DNA of 64,000 nt from Sphingomonas quercus (GCF_018863195.1 NZ_JAHKRT010000001.1:62001-126000), one strand, 5' to 3'. Counted from the first letter of the stretch, positions 47,286 through 61,773 are shown. Numbers and translations: made by a program. The notes: generated by a model from the sequence alone, not told the origin.

Positions 47286-47459
47286 GATCTCGTCTCCTCT
47301 CGCGGCTCCAACGAACGAATGCAGTTTGGGCTGCGCGAAAAAAGCCAGCGCGGCCGGGCTTCGGCGAGTCGCCCTACGACCAGCCGCCGCAATCCTCGGT
47401 ATTTTGATGACGCCAAGAAATGGGTTAAATAGTATGCATAGATAGATACGGGGGACTTT

Positions 47460-48035
47460 ATGACGTATCTTACGCGTAGCTTGGCTACGACCTCGCTGAT
47501 CATGATCAGCCTTCCCGCTTCGGCGGCGACATTCATCGGCGGGACGATAAGCGAGCAATATTATTATCCCGATCTCGCAACGCCCTATGCGCAGGCCAGC
47601 TATATCCCGCAGTCCTTCACGGTTGGCGCGGGCCAGGAATCGGTCGTCTGGATCGAAAACGTGACGTCTATCGGCGTGGACTTCTCCGCGGCAGCGCTCG
47701 ACCTGGACTTCACGACCAGCCTCGACAACCCGACCTTCGGCGTCCAGCCTTTTAACGGGCTGGTATTCACCAGCGCCGCGTTTGCCCAATTCAACGGCGT
47801 GACGATCAGCGGCATGACGAATCTGTCCGGATTTGACGCCAGCCGGGTGACCTTGTCTGGTAATGAACTGAGGCTCGACTGGGGCGGGCTGACTTACAAC
47901 AGCGACACCGTCATCGAACTGAACTTCAGTTCGGCCGTGCCCGAGCCGGCATTGTGGATGTTGCTCATCATCGGCTTTGCCGCGGTCGGCATTTCCCTGC
48001 GCAAAGACCAGGCGGGCACGGCTGCGATCAGCTGA
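47460..48035 (+). CDS. PEP-CTERM-type secreted protein
   Basis: 191 residues. A signal peptide (to LPASAA) is followed by a beta-sandwich-like domain and a C-terminal sorting signal VPEPALWMLLIIGFAAVG then RK. The WM variant replaces the common WA. GGGGGA lies upstream of the ATG. Probably exported and processed by an exosortase encoded elsewhere. Confidence 0.82.
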   Translation: MTYLTRSLATTSLIMISLPASAATFIGGTISEQYYYPDLATPYAQASYIPQSFTVGAGQESVVWIENVTSIGVDFSAAALDLDFTTSLDNPTFGVQPFNGLVFTSAAFAQFNGVTISGMTNLSGFDASRVTLSGNELRLDWGGLTYNSDTVIELNFSSAVPEPALWMLLIIGFAAVGISLRKDQAGTAAIS

Positions 48036-48135
48036 CCGGCGGACAGACAGGCTCAGGCAGATCCGACGTATTTCCGGCAAAGTGAGCGCGGCGAGGTCGA
48101 ACCCTCAAGCCGCTACCCACGTCGTCATGAAATCT

Positions 48136-48212
48136 TGGCGCGCCCGGAACGATTCGAACGTCCGACCCTCAGATTCGTAGTCTGATGCTCTATCCAGCTG
48201 AGCTACGGGCGC
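48136..48212 (-). tRNA. tRNA-Arg (anticodon ACG)
   Basis: 77 bases with encoded CCA. Acceptor GCGCCCG/CGGGCGC, anticodon arm TCAGA-CTACGAA-TCTGA giving ACG (read as ICG), T arm GTTCGAATC. Confidence 0.95.
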
Positions 48213-48294
48213 GCTGTGGGAGGGGCACTAGCCGCGCCTTCGACGGAGCGCAACCCCGTTGCAATAATCTTTCCTCATCGCCAAAGCCGTGGCC

Positions 48295-49890
<1,596 letters not shown>

Positions 49891-49977
49891 GGGGCGGTCT
49901 CCTTCGCATCGTTGCGGGACAAGAACGTGAACAATGACGGACCGGTTCCGTTGGACCCGGAGCGGCACGGCCGCGTT

Positions 49978-50877
49978 ATGAGCGCAATGGCCAGCCCCCT
50001 TCCCCGCTCCGCGGTGCTCATCGTCAACACCCGGTCCCGCAAGGGGGAGAAGCTGTTCCGCTCGGCGAGGGAAAAGCTGGAGCACGCCGGCATCACGCTG
50101 ATCGCAAGCCATTCGGTTCGCGATCCGCGCCGGCTGCCCGAGCTGGTGCGCGACGCCGTGGCAGAGGGCGCGCCGATGGTCATCGTCGGCGGCGGCGACG
50201 GCTCATTGTCGGCTACGGTGGATCATGTCGCCGGCACGGATACGGTCTTCGCGCTGCTGCCGCTCGGCACCGCGAACAGCTTCGCGCGGACCTTGGGCAT
50301 TCCGATTGATCTCGACGGGGCAGTGGCGGTGATCGCCGGGGGGCGCCGGCGGCGCATCGACCTCGGCATGATCGACAAGGACTATTTCGCCAATTGCGCG
50401 ACGCTGGGCGTGCCGCCGCTGGTCGCAGACACCGTGCCCCACGGCCTCAAGCGCTGGCTCGGCCGGCCGGGCTATCTCGCCTGGGGAGCGTGGAAGATGG
50501 CGCGCTTTCGGCCCTTCCGCCTGACCATCGGCGAGGGCGCCGCGGCGGTGACCATGGACGCGCTGGAGGTGCGCATCGCCAACGGCCCCTTTCACGGCGG
50601 CACGGAGATGGTGGAGGGCGCCGATGTCGCCTCCGGGGAGATCGTGGTCCAGGCGGTCGAGGGCCGCTCGCGTCACCGGCTGATCTGGAGCTGGCTTGCC
50701 AGCCTGCTGCGACTGCGCAGCCGCAAGCAAACGGTGCGGGAGTTCCGCGGGGCGAGCCTGCGCATCGCCACCGAACCCCGCCTGCCGCTGTCGATCGACG
50801 GCGAGGTGCTGGCGCGCACCCCCGTCACCGCCCGCATCGCGGCAGGCGTGATCGAGGTGGCAGCGCCGGCCGATTGA
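49978..50877 (+). CDS. Diacylglycerol/sphingosine kinase-family lipid kinase
   Basis: 299 residues. DAGK catalytic domain with the nucleotide loop GGGDGS at 71-76 and PLGTANSFARTL. FANCATLGVPPLV and IANGPFHGGTEMVEGAD follow, then a C-terminal beta domain ending LSIDGEVL. It would phosphorylate a lipid such as diacylglycerol. ATG 49978 is chosen for fit. A short frame from an earlier ATG ends in TGA overlapping this start, and upstream GTG or TTG starts in frame are also possible. Sphingomonads contain sphingolipids, so the substrate is open. Confidence 0.86.
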   Translation: MSAMASPLPRSAVLIVNTRSRKGEKLFRSAREKLEHAGITLIASHSVRDPRRLPELVRDAVAEGAPMVIVGGGDGSLSATVDHVAGTDTVFALLPLGTANSFARTLGIPIDLDGAVAVIAGGRRRRIDLGMIDKDYFANCATLGVPPLVADTVPHGLKRWLGRPGYLAWGAWKMARFRPFRLTIGEGAAAVTMDALEVRIANGPFHGGTEMVEGADVASGEIVVQAVEGRSRHRLIWSWLASLLRLRSRKQTVREFRGASLRIATEPRLPLSIDGEVLARTPVTARIAAGVIEVAAPAD

Positions 50878-52323
50878 TCAGCCGGCGGGCTTCATTCTCC
50901 CGGCGGGCTCGGCATCGCCCTCGGATTGCTCGCTCGCCTCGTCGGGGTCGGTGACGGTAAGCAGCGGCCCTCCGCGCCATTTGCCCCAGCGATAATAGGC
51001 AAGAGACAGCAGCATCGAGGTCAGCGAACTGATCGGGATCGTCCACCAGATCGCCTCGGCGCCATAATAAGGCAGCAGCGACACCATCAGTCCCAGCCGC
51101 ACCGGGAACAGGGCGATGAACAGAATCACCAGCGGCCCATAGACGGCGCCGTTGGCGCGCACCGTGCCGAACAGCACGAACGTGACGCCGAACAGCACGA
51201 AACCCCAGCTCGCCACCCGCTGAATATGCTGGGCGATCGGCAGCGACGGGCTGTTGGCGCCGAGGAACAGGCCGAGGGCGTGGGCGTCGATCACGGTCAG
51301 CACGGTCACCAGCACGCCCGTCATCACCACGTTGCACCACACGCCCGAGCGGGTGACGCGCTGCACCCGGTCCCAGCGGCCGGCGCCGATATTCTGCGCC
51401 GCCATGGCGCTGACCGCCGCACCCAGCGCCAGCGCCGGCATCTGCACATAGGTCCATAGCTGGGTGGTGACGGCATAGGCGGCCGTGGTCACCACGCCCT
51501 GGCGGTTGACGATGCCGATCACCGAGATCTGGGACAGCGAGACGACGATCATCTGCAACCCCATCGGCAGCCCCTTGGCGAGGATGATGCGGAGCAGCGC
51601 CGGGTCGGGGACCAGATAACGAAGCTCGCGCCCACGCAGCCGCAGCGGCAGGTCGCGCGAGTAGACATAGGTGAGGAGGGCGGCGAGGCTCGCATAGCCG
51701 GCGATCGCCGTCGCCACCGCCGAACCGGCGATGCCGAGGCGCGGCGCCGGGCCGAGACCGAGAATGAAGACGGGGTTGAGGCCTGCATCCAGCACCGCGC
51801 TCAGCCCCATGAACCAGAGAGGGGTGAGTGAATCGCCGGTTCCGCGCAGGCCCATCATCAGCACGACGCTGACGAAGCTGGCCGGCATTACGGCGAAGAT
51901 CACCCGCATATAGGCGGCGGCGAGCGGCATGGCGTGGCCCGGGGTCGCCATCAGCGACAGCAAGGTCGGCGTCGCCAGCCAGCCGGCCACCGCCACCACC
52001 AGCGACAGCATGAACAATGTGCCGACCGCCGTGCCGATGGCACGGCGGGCCATGTCGCGATCCCCCCGGCCCCAATTCTGGCCGACGATGATCGTCGCGG
52101 CCATGCCGAAACCGAAGATGGTGGCGAACATCAGGAACATGATGATGTTGGCATTCGAGGTGGCGGCGAGCGCATCCTCGCCGAGGAAACGGCCGACCCA
52201 CACGGCGTTGATCGACCCGTTCAGCGATTGCAGCACGTTCGACAGCAGGGTCGGCACGGCGAAGGCGAGCAGGGTGCGGGTGATCGGCCCGGTGGTGAGG
52301 TTTGCTCCTGCATTGCCGCGCAT
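50878..52323 (-). CDS. MATE family efflux transporter
   Basis: 481 residues, about twelve membrane segments in two homologous halves. The N-terminal half reads TRTLLAFAVPTLLSNVLQSLNGSINAVWVGRFLG and LRGTGDSLTPLWFM; the second half has KGLPMGLQMIVVSLSQI and FGTVRANGAVYGPL. MATE pumps use Na+ or H+ gradients to export drugs. ATG 52323 has GGAGGGGGA upstream. It abuts the lipid kinase stop with no gap. A strong hairpin lies in the 5' leader. Confidence 0.92.
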   Translation of the reverse strand: MRGNAGANLTTGPITRTLLAFAVPTLLSNVLQSLNGSINAVWVGRFLGEDALAATSNANIIMFLMFATIFGFGMAATIIVGQNWGRGDRDMARRAIGTAVGTLFMLSLVVAVAGWLATPTLLSLMATPGHAMPLAAAYMRVIFAVMPASFVSVVLMMGLRGTGDSLTPLWFMGLSAVLDAGLNPVFILGLGPAPRLGIAGSAVATAIAGYASLAALLTYVYSRDLPLRLRGRELRYLVPDPALLRIILAKGLPMGLQMIVVSLSQISVIGIVNRQGVVTTAAYAVTTQLWTYVQMPALALGAAVSAMAAQNIGAGRWDRVQRVTRSGVWCNVVMTGVLVTVLTVIDAHALGLFLGANSPSLPIAQHIQRVASWGFVLFGVTFVLFGTVRANGAVYGPLVILFIALFPVRLGLMVSLLPYYGAEAIWWTIPISSLTSMLLSLAYYRWGKWRGGPLLTVTDPDEASEQSEGDAEPAGRMKPAG

Positions 52324-52874
52324 GCCGCCATCCCCCTCCCGCGAATCCGGTGCGCCGGGATGGAGCGACGGAGGACGGCTGTCCAGTCGCGTTTGCGGGG
52401 AGGCGCGCGATGGCGCGATGCCTCCCGTCTCGTTAAACGGGAGGCGAGTGGCAGGGCTGTCCCGGAGCACGCGCATTGTCCCCCGATACCGTCGCCCTGA
52501 GGCATCGAGCTTGTCGAAATGCCGTACCGAAGGGTCGTCGCGTCTCGCCCGCCCTTCAATGCGACTTTCGACAGGCTCAGCCTCAACTCAGTACGCACGG
52601 ATAGGTCGGGATACCCCGGCGCGCCCCGGCGTGGCGGACGTCGCACGTGCCAGCGCTGATAGCCGGGACGGTTTTCCCCCGGGCTCAGGGCGAACTCCGG
52701 AAAGGCCAGACATCTCGCCGCGACCTTCTATGCCGGACGGCGGCTCTACCGGCGCCGGATTCCTGACCTCGGCCCGGCGGACTATGGACGTGCCGGCTTT
52801 GACGGGCAGGACGACTCCCCGGCCCCCGAGGCAGATCCTCCCGTAACAGCAGAATCGTTACGGAGCCAGCACGA
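52324..52874. other. 551-bp intergenic region with hairpin and degenerate repeats
   Basis: No convincing gene. It contains a 9-bp stem at 52422-52447 (GCCTCCCGT/ACGGGAGGC, 8-base loop) about 100 bp before the MATE start, and fragments such as CGAGCTTGTCGAAATG and TTTCGACAGGCTCAGCC near 52505-52585 that resemble dispersed sphingomonad intergenic repeats. Confidence 0.55.
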
Positions 52875-53287
52875 TCATGACAGCCGACGCCCCAACACCC
52901 GCACCTCGCTCGGCTCGTAGCCGAGACGTTCGTAAAAGGCCGCGACCGGAGCGTTGTCGGTACGGACCATGAGTCGGACGACCGGGGCGCCCTGCCCGGC
53001 AAGCCAGCCTTCCGCCGCTGCGACCATTTGCCGGCCCAGCCCCTCGCCCTGCCGGTCCCCGGCGACGGCGAGGTAATAGAGCCAGCCGCGATGGCCGTCA
53101 TAGCCCGCCATTACCGTCGCGATCAGCCGGCCGCCCTCGTCATGGCCGGCGAGCACCGTTGACGAGGCGCAGGCCAGCGCCGCGTTGATGTCGGCGGCGG
53201 GATCGTTCCACGGCCGGGTGAGGCCCGCCGCCTGCCACAGGGCAACGGCGGCGGGCGCCTCGGGCGTCAGGTCCGCGATCGACAGGC

Positions 53288-53291
<4 letters not shown>
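52875..53291 (-). CDS. GNAT family acetyltransferase (YpeA-like)
   Basis: 138 residues. The acetyl-CoA loop is [16 protein letters not shown] (R/QxxGxG/A). DIN near the start, YYLAVAGD and a C-terminal [10 protein letters not shown] match the YpeA-type GNAT acetyltransferases. The acceptor is unknown. Its ATG overlaps the valS stop (ATGA), so it is translated with valS. Confidence 0.88.
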
Positions 53292-55936
<2,645 letters not shown>

Positions 55937-56006
55937 GCAGCGGCGGTAGCGGGGTGGTGGATGGCGTTCAAGACAGCTGACTGCCCCTCGAACCGCCGGC
56001 GGCAGA

Positions 56007-58055
56007 CTATCGCGCGGTCCACCTCTTCAGCCAGCCCAGCACTTCCTCATGCCATTGCAGGCTGTTGCGCGGCTTCAGCACCCAATGATTCTCGTCCGGA
56101 AAGACAACGAGCCGCGACGGGATATTGCGCCGCTGGAGCGCGGTGAAGGCGCCGATCCCCTGGGTATAGGGAATGCGGAAATCCTTCTCGCCATGGATGA
56201 CGAGCATCGGCGTCTGCCAGCGATCGACCATGTTGACCGGGTTCCAGCGCTCATAATCGGCCGGCGCTTCATAATAGGGACGGCCGCCATGCTCCCATTC
56301 GTCGAACCACAATTCCTCGGTCTGATAGGCCATGCCGCGCGCGTCGAACACGCCGGCGTGGGTGACGAGGCATTTGAAGCGGTCCGGCCAGTTGCCGGCG
56401 ATCCAGTTGGTCATGAAGCCGCCATAAGAGCCGCCCAGCGCGCAGGCGCGGCTTTCGTCCAGCCAGCCATAACGCGCGGTGGCGGCGGCGAGGCCGAGCC
56501 TGAGATCCTCGAGCGGCTTGCCGCCCCAATCCTGGTTGATCGCGTCCGTGAAGGCCTGGCCATGGCCGGTCGAACCATGGAAATCGATCGTCACCACGCC
56601 GAATCCCGCCTCGGCCATCACCGCCGGGTTCCAGCGATACGACCAGCCATTGCCGAAGCTGCCCTGCGGCCCGCCATGGATAAGGAAAGCGATCGGCAGC
56701 CTGGTGCCCGCCGGCACCCCGGCCGGCTTCACCGCCCAGCCCCACACCGTGTCGCCGCCGGCGCCCTTGAAGCTGAACTTCTCCGCGGTCGGCATGTCGA
56801 CGCCGGCGAGGAGGTCGGCGTTGATCGCCGTCAGCTGCGTTCCGCCGCCACCCGCTGGCGGCAGCCGGTACAGATCCGCCGGCGCGAGCATGGTATCGCG
56901 CGCGACGATCACGCCGCCATCCGTCAATGGCACCATCGCGCTGACTGTGCCGGCGGCGCTCAGGCGGGTGACCTTTCCAGTCGGGATGTCGACGCGAAAC
57001 GCCGGCACGTCGAATTCGTCCTCGGCGGTGACCAGCAGGCTTTTGCCGTCCTTCGCCCATTGGATGGAGCCGACCGAGCGATCCCAGTCCCGGGTGAGCG
57101 CGCGCACCTTGCCGGTGGCGAGCTCGCGCAACTGGAGCACGAGCCGATCCGATTCATAACCGGGCCGCGCCATTGCCGCATAGGCCAGCCACTTGCCGTC
57201 CGGCGAGACGGCCGGCTGGGTGTCCATCGCCTTGTTGGCGGCGGTGAGGTTGGTCGGCTCGGCCGAACCGTCCGCGGGCACCGACCAGATATCGAGATTG
57301 GTGGACAGCGGCTCGATCCGGCCGGCCTCGCGGAGCGTGAAATAGACCGTCTTGCTGTCCGGGCTCCAGTTCAGCTCCTCACGACCGCCATAGGGCCGGG
57401 AGGGCGCGTCGCCGTCGAGCCGCTCGATCGAGATCGCCCGCCCCTGCCCGACGCCATTGGCGAGCGGCAGCACGAACAGCATGTTGCGCGTATCATCCGC
57501 CCATGTGTCCCAGTGTCGGATGAACAGCCGGTCATAGGTGCGCGCCGAGCCGGCTTCCGGCGATTTCGGCGGCACCGGCTCGGCAAGGTTCGCCACGCCC
57601 GGGCGCCGCGCCGCCCACACGACCAGGCTGGCGCCGTCGGGGCTGGGCAGGAAACCATCGACGCCGGCCGGGAAGCGCGTCACCTGGCGCAGATCGCCAC
57701 CGGGTGCGATCGCGAACACCTGTCCTTCGCCGGTACGGTCGGAGAGGAACCAGAGGGTGCCGTCGTCGGTGTAATAGGGATCGGTGGCGTTGTGCGTCGG
57801 ATCGGGGGCGAGCTTGACCGGCCTCGCGCCCTTCACCGAGAGATTCAGCGACCAGAGATCGAAATGGCCCTTGTTGCCGGTCCAGTCGGTTTCGCGCTGT
57901 TGCCAGACAAGGGTGCGCCCATCGGGCGACGCGACCGGCGCGGACAGGCGGCGGAGCGAGGCGAGGTCCTTCGGCGTGAACGGGCGGGAATTGGCTGTGG
58001 TGGCCAACAGGGCCGCAGAAGCTGCGGCAAGGGCCGCGATGGAGCGCATTTTCAT
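56007..58055 (-). CDS. Secreted S9 family serine peptidase (acylaminoacyl-peptidase type)
   Basis: 682 residues. A signal peptide (to ATTANS) precedes a seven-bladed propeller with TolB/WD-like repeats ([34 protein letters not shown]). The C-terminal alpha/beta hydrolase has [12 protein letters not shown], the catalytic Ser in [11 protein letters not shown], Asp in [11 protein letters not shown] and His in DENHWVLK. It cuts short or blocked peptides in the periplasm. It sits between popZ and valS. Confidence 0.93.
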   Translation of the reverse strand: MKMRSIAALAAASAALLATTANSRPFTPKDLASLRRLSAPVASPDGRTLVWQQRETDWTGNKGHFDLWSLNLSVKGARPVKLAPDPTHNATDPYYTDDGTLWFLSDRTGEGQVFAIAPGGDLRQVTRFPAGVDGFLPSPDGASLVVWAARRPGVANLAEPVPPKSPEAGSARTYDRLFIRHWDTWADDTRNMLFVLPLANGVGQGRAISIERLDGDAPSRPYGGREELNWSPDSKTVYFTLREAGRIEPLSTNLDIWSVPADGSAEPTNLTAANKAMDTQPAVSPDGKWLAYAAMARPGYESDRLVLQLRELATGKVRALTRDWDRSVGSIQWAKDGKSLLVTAEDEFDVPAFRVDIPTGKVTRLSAAGTVSAMVPLTDGGVIVARDTMLAPADLYRLPPAGGGGTQLTAINADLLAGVDMPTAEKFSFKGAGGDTVWGWAVKPAGVPAGTRLPIAFLIHGGPQGSFGNGWSYRWNPAVMAEAGFGVVTIDFHGSTGHGQAFTDAINQDWGGKPLEDLRLGLAAATARYGWLDESRACALGGSYGGFMTNWIAGNWPDRFKCLVTHAGVFDARGMAYQTEELWFDEWEHGGRPYYEAPADYERWNPVNMVDRWQTPMLVIHGEKDFRIPYTQGIGAFTALQRRNIPSRLVVFPDENHWVLKPRNSLQWHEEVLGWLKRWTAR

Positions 58056-58152
58056 GGCTATATTCTAGCCGGTTTGCGTTCGGCTGAAAGGTGTTCCGGG
58101 GCAGACAGGCGGATGGATGGCTCCCCGGCGGACGCGAACCGACGGGGAAAAG

Positions 58153-58554
58153 TCAGCTCCGGTCCGCCGTCAGCCTGGCGATTTCCTGCACGACCAGCCG
58201 CTCGACCAGGGTCGGCAGCTCCGCGTCCAGCCACGCCTTGAGCATCGGCTTCAGCAACTCGCGAACGAGGCCGTGGAGAGTGTCGTCGGCCGGATCGCCG
58301 CTCCTGAGCTTGAGGCTGGAGAGGTAGGTGAGCGCCTGCCGGCTGGCGTCGGCGGCGCCGGGCGATACCAGGGCCGGGGCCGGCCGCGGCGCTGGCGCCG
58401 TCGCAGCTTGAGGCTGCGGCGCGGCGGTGATGTCCAGCGGCTCCGTCAGCTCCAGTTCGTCGTCCGGCTCGGCCTCGGGCGCCACCTCCTCCTCGGTGAT
58501 GACGCGCCGGATCGAGGCCAGGATGTCCTCGATGGATTGTTCGTCCGGTCCCAT
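58153..58554 (-). CDS. popZ: PopZ-like polar organising protein (DUF2497)
   Basis: 133 residues. N-terminal helix EQSIEDILASIRRVI, an acidic proline-rich middle and C-terminal helices LHGLVRELLKPMLKAWLDAELPTLVERLVVQEIARLT match PopZ, the Caulobacter pole scaffold that recruits ParB and cell-cycle factors. It is shorter than Caulobacter PopZ (177 residues), mainly in the linker. Gene order tolC-popZ-(S9)-valS fits alphaproteobacteria. Confidence 0.9.
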   Translation of the reverse strand: MGPDEQSIEDILASIRRVITEEEVAPEAEPDDELELTEPLDITAAPQPQAATAPAPRPAPALVSPGAADASRQALTYLSSLKLRSGDPADDTLHGLVRELLKPMLKAWLDAELPTLVERLVVQEIARLTADRS

Positions 58555-58586
58555 GATGTGCGTTATCGCTCAGCCATGCCGCGCTG

Positions 58587-60044
58587 TCACCTCGGCTGTT
58601 GCGGCCCGGAGACGGTGGTCGGGCCGACCGTGCGCGTCGCCTGGGTCGTCGGCGGGGAACCGAGCGCGAAATCCGAGATGCTGCGCGTAACCCGGTTGTA
58701 GTTCACCGCCGGATCATAGAGCGGCCCGGGATTTTCCAGGTTGAGATTCCTGATCTCGGCCTGTCCCATCGCATTGAGCAGCGCGAAGCCGGCGACGTAG
58801 CGGTCGCGCTCCGCGCTGACCAGCGCGACGCGGCTGTTGAGCAGCTCCTGCTCGGCGTTCAGCACCTCGATGACGGTGCGGGTGCCGACGCTGTTCTCGG
58901 CGCGCGCGCCCTCCAGCGCCAGCTGGTTGGCCGACACCGCCACCTGATTCGCGGTGATCGCCTCATTCGAGGCGCGGAAGCTGGCAAAGCTGGAGCGCGC
59001 CCGGGCGACCACCGATCGCTCGACCAGCACGGTCTGCTCGAACGCCTGCGACTGCAGTGCCCGCGCCTGACGTACCCGGGCGGCGACGAGGCCGCCCTGA
59101 TAGAGCGGCACGTTGAGACGCACGCCGACGTTCGACGTCGTCACCACCTGGTTGCCGGCGACCCCGGGCAGGCCCGACGCCTGCTGCAAGGTGTTGAGAT
59201 AATTGAGATAGGATGTTCCCGCAAAGATCTGCATGCTGGGCAGCAGGCCGGCGCGCGCCGTGCCCACGTCGAAACCGTTGGCGCGCGCAGTGGCGGCGAT
59301 CGAGGCAAGCTGCGGATTATTCTCGATCGCCACCTCGGTGGCGCGATCCGGACTGTCGGGCAGGATCGGCAGCGGCGGCGGCGGCTCGAGGTTGACCGGC
59401 TCGAGGCCCGTCACCCGGCGGAAATTCTCCTGGCTGGAAACGAGGTTGCCCTGCGCGACCGCCAGCTGGCTGCGCGCACCCGACAGACGCGCTTCCGACT
59501 GGGCGACATCGGTGCGGGTGAGGTCGCCAACCTCGAAGCGATCGCGCGAGGCCTGGAGATTGGTCTCCAGCACCTTCACCTGATTCTCGTTGAGCTGGAC
59601 GATCGACTGATCGCGGATCACGTCCATATAGGCGCCGACGGCCTCGGTGAAGAGGTCGGCCTCGACGCCGCGCAGGTCCGCCCGGCCGGCCTCGACGCGC
59701 GCATCGGCCGCCTTGATCGCCGAGCGCACGGCGCCGCCCTGGAACACTGGCACGCTCAGCGTGCTCGTCGCCTGAAGCTGGCGACCGCGGGATGCGAAGG
59801 TGCCGATGCCGTCGAAATTCTGGGTGAAGCCGACCTGCCCGCTGAAGGCCGGACGGCCGTTCGCCTTGGCGATGGCGACATTCTCGTCCACGGCGCGCAA
59901 CTGGGCACGCGCGCCGGTGATGGTCGGATTGGTGTTGTACGACTGGATCAGGGCATCGCGCAGCGTCGTCGCCTCTGCCACCCCGGCCATGGCCGCCAGG
60001 ATCGCCGTCCCCGCGATCAAGGCACCCCGCTTATGCAACACCAT
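58587..60044 (-). CDS. tolC: TolC-family outer membrane efflux protein
   Basis: 485 residues. A signal peptide (to AGVAEA) is followed by two OEP repeats with long helices and beta segments: LRDALIQSYNTNPTITGARAQLRA, GDLTRTDVAQSEARLSGARSQL, then the second NNPQLASIAATARANGFD and NSVGTRTVIEVLNAEQELLNSR. A trimeric channel used by type I secretion and RND/ABC exporters. AGAGGGG precedes the ATG. It lies 27 bp after pcm, likely one operon. Confidence 0.94.
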   Translation of the reverse strand: MVLHKRGALIAGTAILAAMAGVAEATTLRDALIQSYNTNPTITGARAQLRAVDENVAIAKANGRPAFSGQVGFTQNFDGIGTFASRGRQLQATSTLSVPVFQGGAVRSAIKAADARVEAGRADLRGVEADLFTEAVGAYMDVIRDQSIVQLNENQVKVLETNLQASRDRFEVGDLTRTDVAQSEARLSGARSQLAVAQGNLVSSQENFRRVTGLEPVNLEPPPPLPILPDSPDRATEVAIENNPQLASIAATARANGFDVGTARAGLLPSMQIFAGTSYLNYLNTLQQASGLPGVAGNQVVTTSNVGVRLNVPLYQGGLVAARVRQARALQSQAFEQTVLVERSVVARARSSFASFRASNEAITANQVAVSANQLALEGARAENSVGTRTVIEVLNAEQELLNSRVALVSAERDRYVAGFALLNAMGQAEIRNLNLENPGPLYDPAVNYNRVTRSISDFALGSPPTTQATRTVGPTTVSGPQQPR

Positions 60045-60071
60045 CCCCTCTCCCCCTTCTCATTTCTGTTC

Positions 60072-60734
60072 TTAGAAGCTGAACGCCCTCACCTTGGCGA
60101 AACCGGGCAGCACCACCGCCTCCGAATCGGCAAAGGGGAAGAGACCGAACGCCGAGCCCGACTTGCGCCCCAGCGCGAGACGGGTGACGCCGCGTTCGAC
60201 GATGCCGGTGGCGAGCCGCCCGCCATCGACGAGCTGGTCGACGATCGCCTGCGGCACTTCTTCCACCGCTCCGTCGATCAGGATCAGATCATAGGGGCCG
60301 CCGCCGGCATGGCCCTCGGCGAGGGGGCCCTCGTCCACCGCGGTCGCGGCATGATGAAGCGCGCCGCGGGCCTGCGCGACGAGCGCCGGGTCGGACTCCA
60401 CCGCGGTCACCGCCAGGCCGATATCGGCGAGCACCGCGACCGAATAGCCCGTCGCCGCGCCGATGACGAGCGCGCGCTCGCCCGGGCGCGGGCGCGCCGC
60501 GTCGAGCAGCCGCGCGGTGGCGAGGATCGGGTTGAGCTGCCGCCCGCCGCCGAGCGGCAGGGCGCGGTCGATATAGGCCACGGGCTGCTGCCCGGGGCCG
60601 ACGAACGCCTCGCGGGGCACGCGGCCCATCGCGGCCAGCACGCCGGCGTCGGTGACGGCGTTGGTGCGCAACTGGCTCGCCACCATCGCCTTGCGGGCGG
60701 CCGCGAAGTCCTGATCTGTCGCCGGTTCGGTCAT
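60072..60734 (-). CDS. pcm: Protein-L-isoaspartate O-methyltransferase family
   Basis: 220 residues. Repairs isoaspartyl damage with SAM. ARKAMVASQLRTNAVTDAGVLAAMGRVPREAFV at the N-terminus, VIGAATGYSVAVLADIG (SAM loop) and DLILIDGAVEEVPQAIVDQL fit the alphaproteobacterial Pcm-like group found before tolC. That group varies at the catalytic residues, so activity is uncertain. GGAG is five bases before ATG 60734. Confidence 0.88.
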   Translation of the reverse strand: MTEPATDQDFAAARKAMVASQLRTNAVTDAGVLAAMGRVPREAFVGPGQQPVAYIDRALPLGGGRQLNPILATARLLDAARPRPGERALVIGAATGYSVAVLADIGLAVTAVESDPALVAQARGALHHAATAVDEGPLAEGHAGGGPYDLILIDGAVEEVPQAIVDQLVDGGRLATGIVERGVTRLALGRKSGSAFGLFPFADSEAVVLPGFAKVRAFSF

Positions 60735-60932
60735 GAGCACTCCTGTCGCACAAGTGTGTTATACACGCAATACAGTCAAACTGCCTTTGTCTGTATCGCC
60801 AGCGTGCGCGCGCGCCAAGCGTCGGCGGCCGCTTGCCACGAATATGGTTTGCAAAGCGTTTACGGTACGAGCGTGTCCCATGCCGGTTGACAGGCCGGGC
60901 AAAGCCTCGCATCTGCCCCGCTTCCACATCGG

Positions 60933-61006
60933 GGCCCGATGGCGGAGTGGTTACGCAGAGGACTGCAAATCCTTGCACGCCGGTTCGATTCCGGCTCGGG
61001 CCTCCA
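60933..61006 (+). tRNA. tRNA-Cys (anticodon GCA)
   Basis: 74 bases with encoded CCA. Acceptor GGCCCGA/TCGGGCC, U73 discriminator typical of cysteine, anticodon arm GAGGA-CTGCAAA-TCCTT giving GCA. Confidence 0.95.
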
Positions 61007-61125
61007 TTTCCGAACCCGTTCCGGCGCAACGCAAAGGTTTCGGAAAGGAAGTCTGCGTAGCCTACGTGGCTGAAGCGCGACATGGCTCGCGCGAATCAGA
61101 CAATGGTCAAGGGCGGCGAGAACCG

Positions 61126-61773
61126 ATGTTCAACGACGAAAAGAGCGATGAAACGCGCTCCGCTGTCGCCGGCGCGCCCCCGGCCACGCCGATGTCGGCG
61201 CAGGAGCGCCGCTCCGGACAGCGCCACATGTCGATCCTGCGCGTCGGCAAGATGCGCACGCCGCGCGGCGAGGATTTCTGCCTGATCCGCAACATCTCGG
61301 CAGGCGGACTGATGGCGAAGCTCTATCGCCCCGTCCAGGTCGGCGAGCATGTCGTCATCGAGCTGCGCGCCGAGCGTCGGCTGGCCGGCGAGATCCGCTG
61401 GACCAGGGACGACGCCGCCGGCATCCAGTTCGACGAGCCGATCGACGTTGCCGCGCTCCTCGCCGATCGCGAGGAGTTCGTCGACGGCCGCCACCCGCGC
61501 CCGCCGCGCCTCTCCCACCGCTGTCGCGCCACGATGCGCCTCGGCGCGGACTATCACCGCGTCACCGTCGTCGACATTTCGCAGGGCGGCGTGAAGCTGG
61601 CGGTCGACAAGCCGGTCGCGATCGGTGCCGATGCGGTGATCACGATGGAGGGGTTCCGCGCGGTCGCCGGCGTCGTGCGCTGGTGCAGCGACGGCCAGGC
61701 CGGCATCGCCTTCAACCAGGTCATCCCCTATCCGGAGCTGACCGGCTGGCTGCGCGGCCAGTCCCCGCGATAA
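61126..61773 (+). CDS. Tandem PilZ-domain protein
   Basis: 215 residues with two PilZ domains. The first has RSGQR and IRNISAGGLMAKL; the second has RLSHR and VVDISQGGVKLAV. Both keep RxxxR and (D/N)xSxxG, so both might bind c-di-GMP. The first domain resembles the two single PilZ proteins at 35.5-36.4 kb. No membrane segment. It lies 78 bp upstream of the Tad-type locus, suggesting control of surface appendages. Confidence 0.88.
   Translation: MFNDEKSDETRSAVAGAPPATPMSAQERRSGQRHMSILRVGKMRTPRGEDFCLIRNISAGGLMAKLYRPVQVGEHVVIELRAERRLAGEIRWTRDDAAGIQFDEPIDVAALLADREEFVDGRHPRPPRLSHRCRATMRLGADYHRVTVVDISQGGVKLAVDKPVAIGADAVITMEGFRAVAGVVRWCSDGQAGIAFNQVIPYPELTGWLRGQSPR

Noticed and set aside
52324-52500. 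Guanidine-type riboswitch before the MATE gene
   Set aside because: The hairpin loop contains ACGA, but no second matching hairpin or conserved guanidine-I/III core was found.
56049-58241. Long plus-strand frame opposite the S9 peptidase
   Set aside because: Composition and lack of a domain mark it as antisense shadow.
58599-60890. Long plus-strand frame opposite tolC and pcm
   Set aside because: Antisense shadow of two well-supported genes.
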